This document shows, piece by piece, positions 34,799 through 42,609 of a stretch of DNA of 64,000 nucleotides. Below the pieces are notes generated by a model. The model made no database searches and was not told where the DNA came from. It saw nothing but the letters and a program-made list of their open reading frames with translations. The stretch is from Amphiplicatus sp046296195. Its GTDB lineage: Bacteria; Pseudomonadota; Alphaproteobacteria; Caulobacterales; Parvularculaceae. A program made the translations under genes and the position numbers. Position 1 is the stretch's first letter; each line of letters opens with the position of its first letter. Location of the stretch: positions 51,929 to 115,928 of the forward strand of contig JBKBLR010000007.1 of assembly GCA_046296195.1 (NCBI GenBank), written 5' to 3'.

Positions 34799-35416
34799 AT
34801 GGGTCTATACGCTTCGATCGTTGAGCCGGCGCTCGTCAGCTTCGCCTGCTCGCTGCCGCCCATCACGCGCGAGCGTGCGAAGGTCGTGCCGGACGCATCC
34901 GGGACGGTGCTAGAGATCGGCTTCGGCTCAGGCTGTAATGCGCCCTTCTATGACGGCCGCAAGGTCACCCGCCTGATCGGGCTCGAGCCCTCCGCCGCCA
35001 TGCGCGCGAAAGCGGCGCGGCGGATCGCGGCGTTGGCGATGCCGTTCGAGTGGCTCGACCTGAAAGCGGAGGAGATCCCGCTCGACGCCGCCTCGGTCGA
35101 TACGGTCGTGACGACCTTCACCCTCTGCACCATCCCCGATCCGGCGCGCGCGCTTGCGGGCGTGCGCCGCGTGCTGAAGCCCGGCGGCCGACTTCTTTTC
35201 CTGGAGCACGGCGCCGCCCCGGATGCGGCGGTGCGCCGGTTCCAGGACCGGCTCGACCCCCTCTGGGGACGGCTCGCCGGGGGCTGCCATCTCAATCGCG
35301 ACCCCCTTGCCCTGATCGCCGCGGCGGGGTTCCGCCTCGAGGGGCCGCGGCAGCGCTATGCCAAGGGCGCGCCGCGGTTCGCCGGCTATCTGAGCTCCGG
35401 CGTTGCATTCACGTAA
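34799..35416 (+). CDS. class I SAM-dependent methyltransferase
   Basis: 205 residues from ATG 34799, preceded by AAGGAAG. Motif I is VLEIGFGSGCNAPFYD, motif II LIGLEPSAAM, and the post-motif VVTTFTLCTIPDP plus RRVLKPGGRLLFLEHG are typical of the UbiE/Methyltransf_11 group. C-terminal CHLNRDPLALIAAAGF is seen in small methyltransferases near thiol or lipid substrates. The substrate is unknown. Confidence 0.85.
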   Translation: MGLYASIVEPALVSFACSLPPITRERAKVVPDASGTVLEIGFGSGCNAPFYDGRKVTRLIGLEPSAAMRAKAARRIAALAMPFEWLDLKAEEIPLDAASVDTVVTTFTLCTIPDPARALAGVRRVLKPGGRLLFLEHGAAPDAAVRRFQDRLDPLWGRLAGGCHLNRDPLALIAAAGFRLEGPRQRYAKGAPRFAGYLSSGVAFT

Positions 35417-35558
35417 CGCCCGCCGTCGCATCGCGGCGTTGCGAAGGCGGACCATCGAATTTTAAGTTGATTTGAACGGAAGGCTGCTAATTTAAAGCGG
35501 GGCGTCGGGGAATTCGCACCGGGTAAACGGTTTGTTGACGGTATGGTCGGGTAGCGGC

Positions 35559-36035
35559 ATGGTCTGGGGCGGACGCAAACTGGCGGCGGGGGCGGCGATG
35601 CTGCTCGCGCTCGGGCTCGCGCCGGCGGGGGCGGACAGCGCGCCGGTTGCCGATGCCTTTTCGCGCTTCTCCACCGCCGACGCGATCGTTCTCGCGGTGC
35701 GCGCGGGCGCCGGCAAGGGCCTCGAAGTCCGCCTTGCTGTCTATGACGATCCGTCGACCTTTCTCGAGACGCCCGCCTCCCGCCACCACGCGACCGTCGG
35801 CGAGGACGGCCTTGCGATCGTCAGGGTCGAGGGGCTGAAGGCGGGCGATTATTCTTTCGTCGCCTATCTCGATGAAAATGGCGACGGCAGGCTCAATCGC
35901 AATGCGCTCGGCAAGCCGAAAGAGCCGTTCATCTTCTCGAACGACGTGAAGCCGAAGCTCAAAAAGCCGAGCTTTGACGAGACCAAGGTCTCCGTCGCCC
36001 CCGGCGAAGTCGTGGTGCTGACGCTGCGCGGCTGA
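35559..36035 (+). CDS. secreted DUF2141 protein (second copy in window)
   Basis: 158 residues from ATG 35559; a TTG at 35532 is possible but adds non-signal residues. The signal peptide spans about 1-26. GLKAGDYSFVAYLDENGDGR and GKPKEPFIFSNDVKPK match the DUF2141 core (F-x-D-x-N-x-(D/N)-G and a G-x-P-x-E-x-(Y/F)-x-F-S-N line). Cell role is unknown. It is only distantly similar to the copy at 13869-14339. Confidence 0.78.
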   Translation: MVWGGRKLAAGAAMLLALGLAPAGADSAPVADAFSRFSTADAIVLAVRAGAGKGLEVRLAVYDDPSTFLETPASRHHATVGEDGLAIVRVEGLKAGDYSFVAYLDENGDGRLNRNALGKPKEPFIFSNDVKPKLKKPSFDETKVSVAPGEVVVLTLRG

Positions 36036-36050
36036 CGCGCGTCCGAACGA

Positions 36051-37043
36051 TCAGATTTTGCAGAACGCAGCGCTGGCGAGCGACCAGGCGAGGCCCTTCT
36101 GCATCCGAAGCTCGCCGAGCGGCACGTCGGCGCGGTTCGAGAAAATGACGAGGCTGCGCTGGGTCGCCGGCGCCATGACGAGGCGCGTTTCAATGCCGCC
36201 GATCGCGCCCTGCCGTTCAACGAGCGCAACTGGCGCCGGGCAGCCGTCGAGCGGCGCCTCATAGGATAAGACGCCAAGGCCGGCGTGGCCGAGCGCCGGA
36301 TCGCTCTTGCGCATTTCGGCGCGCATCGGCGGGCTGATCAGCTTGCCCGCCATCACCGCGGCGGCGAAGGCCTGCAGCGCGCGCGGCGGCCCGCACAGCG
36401 CGCCGGCCGCGCCATTGGCGGCGGGATTGGCCGGCGGCTCGGGTGTCGCGGCGTCTTCATAACCCTTGACCCGCTCCTCGCAGGGGCGTGTCGCCATGTC
36501 GGCGCCGCGCAGCCCTGCGGGCGCAGCGATCCGCTCACGGAAGAGATCGCGCAAGGGCTTGCCGGACGTCGCCTCGAGGAGGCGGGTGATCAAGGCGTCG
36601 GCGGACCCCGGGCCGGCGGCGGAATCCCCGGCGCCGGCAGTCTGCTGCAGGACCTCGCGCAGCGTCGCCTGTCCCGCCGGTTCTCCGGCGAAGGCCGGCG
36701 CCTGCTCGGCGAGCGTCCGGTCGAGGGAGAGGCGCCCCTTATCCACCTCCTGAAGGATGAGGATCGCCGTCGCCATCTTGGCGACCGATACCCACCGCCA
36801 GCTGTCATAGAGAGACAGCGGCCGCCTCGCCTCGCGGTCGGCGAGCCCCTGCGCGGTGGCGAACAGCGTCTCGCCCTTCTCGCCGACCATGACGACGCCG
36901 GAGAATTCGGGCGCCGTCTGCAGCGCCGCCGAAACAGGCGCGCCGTTGACGTAATAAGACTTCGGCGCCGGCGGGATGAGGCGCGACTTGGCGCAGCCGG
37001 CGAGGCTGAGGGCGGCGAGGAACAAAGCGAGGCTCGGCTTCAT
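36051..37043 (-). CDS. serine-hydrolase lipoprotein (beta-lactamase/transpeptidase-like)
   Basis: 330 residues from ATG 37043. MKPSLALFLAALSLAGCAKS is a lipoprotein signal with Cys17. WRWVSVAKMATAILI carries the S-x-x-K nucleophile motif of class C beta-lactamase-like hydrolases, with LREVLQQTAG in the usual place after it. A clear Y-x-N is not obvious. It probably cleaves a peptide or ester in the envelope. Its ATG overlaps the stop of the MoeB-like gene (TGATG), so it is translationally coupled to it. Confidence 0.78.
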   Translation of the reverse strand: MKPSLALFLAALSLAGCAKSRLIPPAPKSYYVNGAPVSAALQTAPEFSGVVMVGEKGETLFATAQGLADREARRPLSLYDSWRWVSVAKMATAILILQEVDKGRLSLDRTLAEQAPAFAGEPAGQATLREVLQQTAGAGDSAAGPGSADALITRLLEATSGKPLRDLFRERIAAPAGLRGADMATRPCEERVKGYEDAATPEPPANPAANGAAGALCGPPRALQAFAAAVMAGKLISPPMRAEMRKSDPALGHAGLGVLSYEAPLDGCPAPVALVERQGAIGGIETRLVMAPATQRSLVIFSNRADVPLGELRMQKGLAWSLASAAFCKI

Positions 37044-37822
37044 CAAACGCTCCGGACAATTGAGCCGCATACGGAACATTCCGGATCGCGGGGCAGGCGG
37101 ACGGTGCGGGCCATAAGGCGCAATCCGTCGAAAATAAAGAGCCGCCCGGCAAGCGTCTCGCCCGCGCCGGTGATCGCCTTCACCGCCTCGAGCGCAGCGA
37201 TCGAGCCGGCGACGCCGACCAGCGGCCCGACGACGCCTTCCTCGGCGCAGGCGATGACCGCCTCGCGCGGCGGCGTCTCCGGGACGAGGCAGCGATAGCA
37301 GGGAAGGTCCTGTCCCGACCATGGCTTGAACAGCGAGACCTGCGCCTCGAAGCGGCCGAGCGCGGCGGAGACGAGCGGGGTTCGGGCGGCGACGCTCGCC
37401 GCGTTCAGTCTCTGGCGCGCCTCGATCGTGTCGACCCCTTCGACGACGAGATCATGCTCGGCGAAAAGCGCCTCGGCCTCAGCCCCGATTCGGCCGGCGA
37501 TCGCACGGACGCTGATCGAGGGGTTGAGGGCGCGCGCGAAGGCGGCTGCGCGCTCCGCCTTCAAGGCGCCGACATCGGCGTCGCGATAGATCGTCTGGCG
37601 CTGCAGGTTCGACAGCGCGACGCGATCATCGTCGGCGATCGTCAGGCGACCGACGCCGGCGGCGGCGAGATACTGGATGACCGGCCCGCCGACGCCGCCC
37701 GCCCCGACGATGAGGACGCGCGCGGCGATGAGCTTCTGCTGGCCCTGCGCGCCGATCTCCTTCAGCAGGATATGGCGAAGATAGCGCTCGCGCGCGTCGG
37801 GGCCGAGCATCGCGCCTACCAC
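37043..37822 (-). CDS. moeB: MoeB/ThiF-family adenylyltransferase
   Basis: 259 residues. RVLIVGAGGVGGPVIQYLAAAG is the ATP-binding loop (core GAGGVGGPVIQYL). RYLRHILLKEIGAQGQ is the typical lead-in, and SNLQRQTIY holds the conserved Arg finger. CYRC and CSVC bind a zinc ion. It adenylates the C-terminal Gly of a ubiquitin-like sulfur carrier such as MoaD or ThiS. No carrier gene is nearby, so MoeB versus ThiF is not settled. Confidence 0.82.
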   Translation of the reverse strand: MVGAMLGPDARERYLRHILLKEIGAQGQQKLIAARVLIVGAGGVGGPVIQYLAAAGVGRLTIADDDRVALSNLQRQTIYRDADVGALKAERAAAFARALNPSISVRAIAGRIGAEAEALFAEHDLVVEGVDTIEARQRLNAASVAARTPLVSAALGRFEAQVSLFKPWSGQDLPCYRCLVPETPPREAVIACAEEGVVGPLVGVAGSIAALEAVKAITGAGETLAGRLFIFDGLRLMARTVRLPRDPECSVCGSIVRSV

Positions 37823-38004
37823 CAGCCCCAGATGCGGCCGGCGATAGAGAGCGCGATCATCGTGAAGCCGGTCGTGATGAAGCCCATGCCGAGACCCCGG
37901 TTCATCGGATGCGTGCGGCGCACGATGAGGCCGGCGGCGACCGACAAGAAGCCGATCAGAATGACGGCGTTGCGAAATCCGCCCGGAAACTCGGACCAGT
38001 TCAT
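37816..38004 (-). CDS. small two-helix membrane protein
   Basis: 62 residues. Two hydrophobic segments (about 12-28 and 38-58) flank RRTHPMNRG. It overlaps the MoeB-like gene by 7 bases and follows dut by 12, so it is part of that transcript. I do not recognise the family. Confidence 0.65.
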   Translation of the reverse strand: MNWSEFPGGFRNAVILIGFLSVAAGLIVRRTHPMNRGLGMGFITTGFTMIALSIAGRIWGWW

Positions 38005-38016
38005 CGCCAGCCTGCC

Positions 38017-38490
38017 TTATATGCCGGTCGAGCCAAATCCTCCCGCCCCGCGCGCGGTGTCGTCAAGCGTTTCCGTCTCGGCGAGGACGGCCTGATGGAC
38101 CGGCGCAACCACCAGCTGCGCGATGCGGTCGCCGCGCCTGATGACGAAATCATCCGTACCGTGATTGATGAGAATGACCTTCACCTCGCCGCGATAGTCG
38201 GCGTCGATCGTCCCTGGCGCGTTGACAAGCCCGACGCCGAACTTGGCGGCAAGGCCCGAGCGCGCGCGCACCTGCCCCTCCCAGCCGGAAGGAAGCGCAA
38301 TCGCAAGCCCGGTTGGCACCATCGCGCGCTCGCCGGGACGAAGGACGACCGGCGCCGCCTCCGGCACGGCGGCGCGCAGGTCAGCGCCGGCGGCCCCCGC
38401 CGTCTCATAAGCGGGCAAGGCAAGGCCCTCCCCGTGCGGCAGGCGCCGGACGAGGACGATTGGACGGCTCTCTCGGTCGGCGTCGGACAT
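38017..38490 (-). CDS. dut: dUTP diphosphatase
   Basis: 157 residues from ATG 38490; upstream codons are open but family members begin here. The five dUTPase motifs are present: AGAAGADLRAA, RARSGLAAKFGV, NAPGTIDADYRGEVKV, RGDRIAQLVVAP and the C-terminal RGAGGFGSTG. It hydrolyses dUTP to dUMP and keeps uracil out of DNA. In many relatives dut sits next to coaBC; here two genes separate them. Confidence 0.94.
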   Translation of the reverse strand: MSDADRESRPIVLVRRLPHGEGLALPAYETAGAAGADLRAAVPEAAPVVLRPGERAMVPTGLAIALPSGWEGQVRARSGLAAKFGVGLVNAPGTIDADYRGEVKVILINHGTDDFVIRRGDRIAQLVVAPVHQAVLAETETLDDTARGAGGFGSTGI

Positions 38491-38852
38491 CGAGGGCTGC
38501 TGCTGCTCGTCGATGAGTCTAGCGGCGCCGGCGGCGAAGGCGAGCGCCAAGTTGGTGCGCGCGGGCCCCGTTACGCTCGAAAAACTTGAAGTGAACGCTC
38601 ACTTTTAATTTCGCCCCCAAAAGTCTATGGTCGTGAGCGCCCACTTACTTTTGAGGCTTGCCGGTTGGCCCGGCGCTCTCCATCTAATAATGCTCTTCAA
38701 TAAGCCGTGCGGGTCCGGGCGGGATCTTCGCGGCCTGGACCGACCGGGGAAGGTCCAGCGACAACAACAGGGGGATCGCGTCGGCTGCAAGGCAAGGCGG
38801 CAGGCGTCGGTCCCGGGGCCGGCTGGGAGCGGCTCCGATCAAGGGGCGCTGA
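38491..38852. other. divergent intergenic region between dut and acyl-activating enzyme
   Basis: 362 bases without a gene. It holds two palindromic sites (38589-38604 and 38633-38644) in a more AT-rich stretch (about 38585-38700). The right part is GC-rich, with AAGGGGCG before the 38853 start. Promoters for both flanking genes must lie here. Confidence 0.55.
38589..38644. promoter_or_regulatory. pair of palindromic operators (TetR-like)
   Basis: AAGTGAACGCTCACTT (38589-38604) is a palindrome with one mismatched pair. GTGAGCGCCCAC (38633-38644) repeats the GTGA-x4-TCAC theme, also with one mismatch. Their centres are 42 bases apart, about four helical turns. The form suits a TetR-family dimer; the regulator is not in this window. 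Confidence 0.5.
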
Positions 38853-40502
38853 ATGGACGAAACCCTCCGGCGGATCGAGCGCCGCGCGCGCAAGTCGATT
38901 TTTCACGCGCTGCTCGCCGCGGCCCGTCAGAAGGGCCCGAAGTCGGTCGCTGTCATCGACGGCGACGGGCGTGAGCTCACTTACGCCGAGATCATCCGGG
39001 CGAGCTTTGCGATCGGCGGTCCGCTCGCCCGCGCGACCGCGCCACATGAAAAGGTCGGCGTTCTGATGCCGACGGGCGCGGGCGCGGTCATCGCGCTGAT
39101 GGCGTGCTTCGCGCAGGGGCGGACCCCGGCGATGTTCAACTTCACCGCCGGCGCGCGCAATCTGCGCGCCGCCGCCCGCGCGGCCGAGGTGAAGAAGGTC
39201 GTCACCGCGCGCAAATTCATCGAAGCAGCCAAGCTCGACGGGCTGATCGCCGAACTGGAGCCCGACGTCGACTTTCTCTATCTCGAGGACATGAAGGAAG
39301 CGCTCTCGCCGCTCGACAAGGCGCGCGCCGTCCTCGGGCCGCTCTTGCCGCGGCTCTTCTCGGCGAGCCCCGAGCCCGACAGCCTCGGCATCATCCTCTT
39401 CACCTCCGGCACTGAAGGCGACCCCAAGGGCGTCGCGCTCAGCCACTCGAACATCCTGTCGAACATCTACCAGATCGCCGAACACGTCGAAATTCTGCCT
39501 ACGGACATTTTCTTCAACCCGCTGCCGACCTTCCACTGCTACGGGCTGACCGCCGGCACGCTGTGGCCGATCCTCAACGGCTATCCGGTCGCGCTCCACC
39601 CCTCGCCGCTGCAGACCAAGGCGATCCCGCAGCGCATCTACGAGACCGGCGCGACGGTCCTGTTCGCGACCGACACCTTCCTCCAGCAATATATGCGCGC
39701 GGCGAACGACGGGGCGATGTCCTCGCTGCGGATCGCGGTCTGCGGGGCCGAGCGCGTGAAGGATGAAACCCGCCAGATGGCCGAGCGCCGCTTCTCCTTC
39801 GAGGTGCTCGAAGGCTACGGCGTCACCGAGGCCTCGCCGGTGCTCGCTGCGAACCAGCCGGGCGACATCCGCTCCGGCACGGTCGGAAAGATGCTGCCGG
39901 GCATCGAAGTGCGGCTCGAAGAGGTCGAAGGCCTCGCGCCCGGCAAGCGCCTCTATGTGCGCGGGCCCAACATCATGCAGGGCTATATCACCCCGGACGA
40001 GCCGGGCGTCGTCAAGCCGCCGAAAGACGGCTGGCACGACACCGGCGACGTCGTCGCCTTCGACGACGCCGGCTACATGGCGATCCGTGGACGGATGAAA
40101 CGCTTCGCCAAGATCGGCGGGGAAATGGTCTCGCTGGCGGTCGTCGAAAACTGCGCGACCTCGCTCTGGCCTGACAACATGCACGCCGCGACGGTGCTGC
40201 CCGACGACCGCAAGGGCGAGCAGATCGTGCTCGTCACCGATCACCCGGCGCCCGACCGTTCGGCGCTCCTCGCCTGGGCGCAAAATCACGGCGTTCCCGA
40301 AATCGCCGTGCCGAAGAAGATCGTCGCGGTGAAGGAAGTGCCGATCCTCGGCACCGGCAAGCTCGATTACGTCTGCGTCGAGCGCCTCGCGCGCGGCGAG
40401 GCCCGCGCGCGCGAGGAACGCCTCGCCGCGATCGATCAGGCGATGGCCGCCCGCGCGGCGGAAGAAACGCCCGCGCCGGTCAAGCGCGCCGCAGGGGAGT
40501 GA
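38853..40502 (+). CDS. AMP-dependent acyl-CoA/acyl-ACP synthetase (Aas C-terminal-like)
   Basis: 549 residues. P-loop ILFTSGTEGDPKGVALSH lies near 187, the A4 segment PLPTFHCYGLTAG near 227, GYGVTEASPVLAANQ near 325, and the adenylate hinge DTGDVVAFDDAGYMAIRGR near 398. The sequence follows the 2-acylglycerophosphoethanolamine acyl-ACP synthetase half of Aas, without the PlsC acyltransferase domain. It activates fatty acids, probably for lipid recycling. Likely controlled by the palindromes upstream. Confidence 0.82.
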   Translation: MDETLRRIERRARKSIFHALLAAARQKGPKSVAVIDGDGRELTYAEIIRASFAIGGPLARATAPHEKVGVLMPTGAGAVIALMACFAQGRTPAMFNFTAGARNLRAAARAAEVKKVVTARKFIEAAKLDGLIAELEPDVDFLYLEDMKEALSPLDKARAVLGPLLPRLFSASPEPDSLGIILFTSGTEGDPKGVALSHSNILSNIYQIAEHVEILPTDIFFNPLPTFHCYGLTAGTLWPILNGYPVALHPSPLQTKAIPQRIYETGATVLFATDTFLQQYMRAANDGAMSSLRIAVCGAERVKDETRQMAERRFSFEVLEGYGVTEASPVLAANQPGDIRSGTVGKMLPGIEVRLEEVEGLAPGKRLYVRGPNIMQGYITPDEPGVVKPPKDGWHDTGDVVAFDDAGYMAIRGRMKRFAKIGGEMVSLAVVENCATSLWPDNMHAATVLPDDRKGEQIVLVTDHPAPDRSALLAWAQNHGVPEIAVPKKIVAVKEVPILGTGKLDYVCVERLARGEARAREERLAAIDQAMAARAAEETPAPVKRAAGE

Positions 40503-40573
40503 GTATCGAATAAGGCCCTTGACTTCGACTGCCGATGGCCTGCGCTTTTTGGTTATTTTCAGGGGAGGGGTCT

Positions 40574-41215
40574 ATGAGGGTGGTCATTTCGCTTCTTGCG
40601 TGTCTTTTGGCGCTGGGCGGAACTGCAAGCGCCGCCATCGTCACTTACAAGCTGACTTTCTTCGACGACCGCGGCGCAAAATTTGGCTCAGGCGTCGTTA
40701 AGTTTGATCCGGACGTGAAGCGTCTCTTGATTGTTGGGGGGCGTAGAGGCGGAGGGGAGTTAGAACTGTGTCATCCTCCGCTGCCGATAGAGCTGGCGAG
40801 GGAGGTGTGCGGAACCGAGCTTCATTGGACACCTGTCGACCTCTCGTTGGAATTTCCGCTCTTCTATGGCAGCGGCAGTACGTTCAATGATTTCCTCGAG
40901 GGCGAGATCGACTTCGCCAAATCCGGATTTGAGGTTGTGCGGCCAAATTCTTGGTCGAGCTTTGACGGAATAGATGGGTCCGGCTTTCGAATCTTTTTCT
41001 TGAGTGATCTTTTTGGCCCCGCGGGCAGGGCTCATTTTGAATTTGTAGGACCCGATGACCGCGGGGAATTCCTCGTTTTTGACGGCAGCGTCGTATCGAG
41101 GCTGCAAGAGGTCCCGCTGCCCGGCGCGTTCGGCCTGTTCTTGGCCGGGATAGCCGGCGCCGCCGGTTTTTCGCGTTCGCGCATCAGTCGCGATCGCCAG
41201 ACCACTGCGAAGTGA
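40574..41215 (+). CDS. secreted protein with VPLPA-CTERM-like sorting signal
   Basis: 213 residues from ATG 40574, right after AGGGGAGGGG. Signal peptide about 1-20 (LALGGTASA). The end has the three-part PEP-CTERM-like layout: VPLPGAFGLF, a hydrophobic helix (LFLAGIAGAAGF), and a basic tail (SRSRISRDR). Such proteins are processed by an exosortase; none is in this window. The body is unrecognised. Base composition is clearly lower in GC (near 50% in places) than its neighbours, suggesting horizontal gain. Confidence 0.7.
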   Translation: MRVVISLLACLLALGGTASAAIVTYKLTFFDDRGAKFGSGVVKFDPDVKRLLIVGGRRGGGELELCHPPLPIELAREVCGTELHWTPVDLSLEFPLFYGSGSTFNDFLEGEIDFAKSGFEVVRPNSWSSFDGIDGSGFRIFFLSDLFGPAGRAHFEFVGPDDRGEFLVFDGSVVSRLQEVPLPGAFGLFLAGIAGAAGFSRSRISRDRQTTAK

Positions 41216-41298
41216 CCGCCGCCGCGACGACGGTTTTGGCGCATCGGTCTTGGTGGTTTCGAAACCTTCGGTGATTTAGACCGATGGCTGAGGAACCC

Positions 41299-42534
41299 TC
41301 ACTCCGCCGCTCTCGCCGGCGTCAGCGGCGGGGCGCCGAGCGCGGCCGCGATGCGCCGGGCGAGGCGTTCGGCGACGGCGTCCTTCGACATTTCGGGCCA
41401 CCGCTCCTCCCCGTTTTCGGTGATGAGCGTCACGGCGTTCCGGTCCCCGCCCATGGCGCAGTGCTCGCCCGCCGAGACGTCATTGGCGATGATCCAGTCG
41501 CAGCCCTTCCTGAGGCGCTTTGACCGCGCATGCGCGACGACGTCGTCCGTCTCGGCCGCGAAGCCGACGACGAGGCCGGGGCGTCCGGCTTTGAGATGGG
41601 CGACGGTTTTCAGGATGTCAGGGTTTTCCGCGAGCGGAATATTGGTCAGCCCGCCCCGCTCCTTCTTGATCTTGTGATCGGTTTCGATTTCCGGGCGATA
41701 GTCGGCGACGGCGGCGCACATCACGGCGCAGTCGGCGGGCAGGGCCGCTTCGACCGCCGCCAACATCGCGCGCGCGTTCTCGACGCGCACGGTCTTGGGG
41801 CCCGCCGGCGCGCGCAAGCCGGTCGGGCCGGAGACGAGCGTCACCTCGGCGCCCAAACGCGCGAGCGCCTGCGCGATCGAATAGCCCTGTTTCCCCGACG
41901 AGCGGTTGGCGATGTAGCGCACGGGGTCGATCGGCTCATGCGTCGGCCCGGCGGTGACGATGACGCGCTTGCCGGTCAGCGGGCCCGCAAGCGCGCGGCA
42001 GAAAAAGGCCTCGACCGCGTCGGCGATCTCGGCGGGCTCGGCCATGCGACCGGGGCCGACCTCGCCGCAGGCCATCTCGCCCTCATTGGGGCCGACGATC
42101 ATCGCCCCGTCCTCGATCAGGGTGCGGAGGTTCCGCTGCGTCGGCTTCGCCTCCCACATGCGGACGTTCATCGCCGGCGCGTAAAGAACCGGCTTGTCGG
42201 TCGCAAGCAGCGCGGTCGAGGCGAGATCGTTCGCGAGCCCGTTCGCGGCCTTCGCCATCAGATCGGCGGTCGCCGGCGCGACGACGATGAGGTCGGCCGA
42301 ACGGGAAAGTTCGATATGCCCCATCTCCGCTTCATCGGTCAGGTTGAAAAGGTCGGAATAGACCTTGTCCCCCGTCAGCGACCCGACCGACAGCGGGGTG
42401 ATGAATTCGCCGCCCACTTTGGTCAGGACGGCGCGCGTCCCGATCCCGCGCCGGGAGAGCTCGCGGATGAGGTCGAGCGATTTGTAGGCGGCGATCCCGC
42501 CGCCGATGATGAGAAGGATGGAGCGCTGCGACAT
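41299..42534 (-). CDS. coaBC: bifunctional phosphopantothenoylcysteine decarboxylase / phosphopantothenate-cysteine ligase
   Basis: 411 residues. The N-terminal flavoprotein half (1-185) has ILLIIGGGIAAYKSLDLIRE, LSRSADLIVVAPATA and the PAMNVRMW motif. The C-terminal ligase half has VIVTAGPTHEPIDPVRYIANRSSGKQG (core AGPTHEPIDPVRYI) and AAVADYRP. KIKKERGGL and VGFAAETDD complete the ligase. It performs two steps of coenzyme A synthesis. It follows ubiB by 75 bases on the same strand. Confidence 0.94.
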   Translation of the reverse strand: MSQRSILLIIGGGIAAYKSLDLIRELSRRGIGTRAVLTKVGGEFITPLSVGSLTGDKVYSDLFNLTDEAEMGHIELSRSADLIVVAPATADLMAKAANGLANDLASTALLATDKPVLYAPAMNVRMWEAKPTQRNLRTLIEDGAMIVGPNEGEMACGEVGPGRMAEPAEIADAVEAFFCRALAGPLTGKRVIVTAGPTHEPIDPVRYIANRSSGKQGYSIAQALARLGAEVTLVSGPTGLRAPAGPKTVRVENARAMLAAVEAALPADCAVMCAAVADYRPEIETDHKIKKERGGLTNIPLAENPDILKTVAHLKAGRPGLVVGFAAETDDVVAHARSKRLRKGCDWIIANDVSAGEHCAMGGDRNAVTLITENGEERWPEMSKDAVAERLARRIAAALGAPPLTPARAAE

Positions 42535-42609
42535 GACCGCACCCTACCGCCGCGGCGGGGGCAAGTCACCTTTGGCGGCAGTGCGACGACCTTCCCGCGC
42601 GGAAGATCG

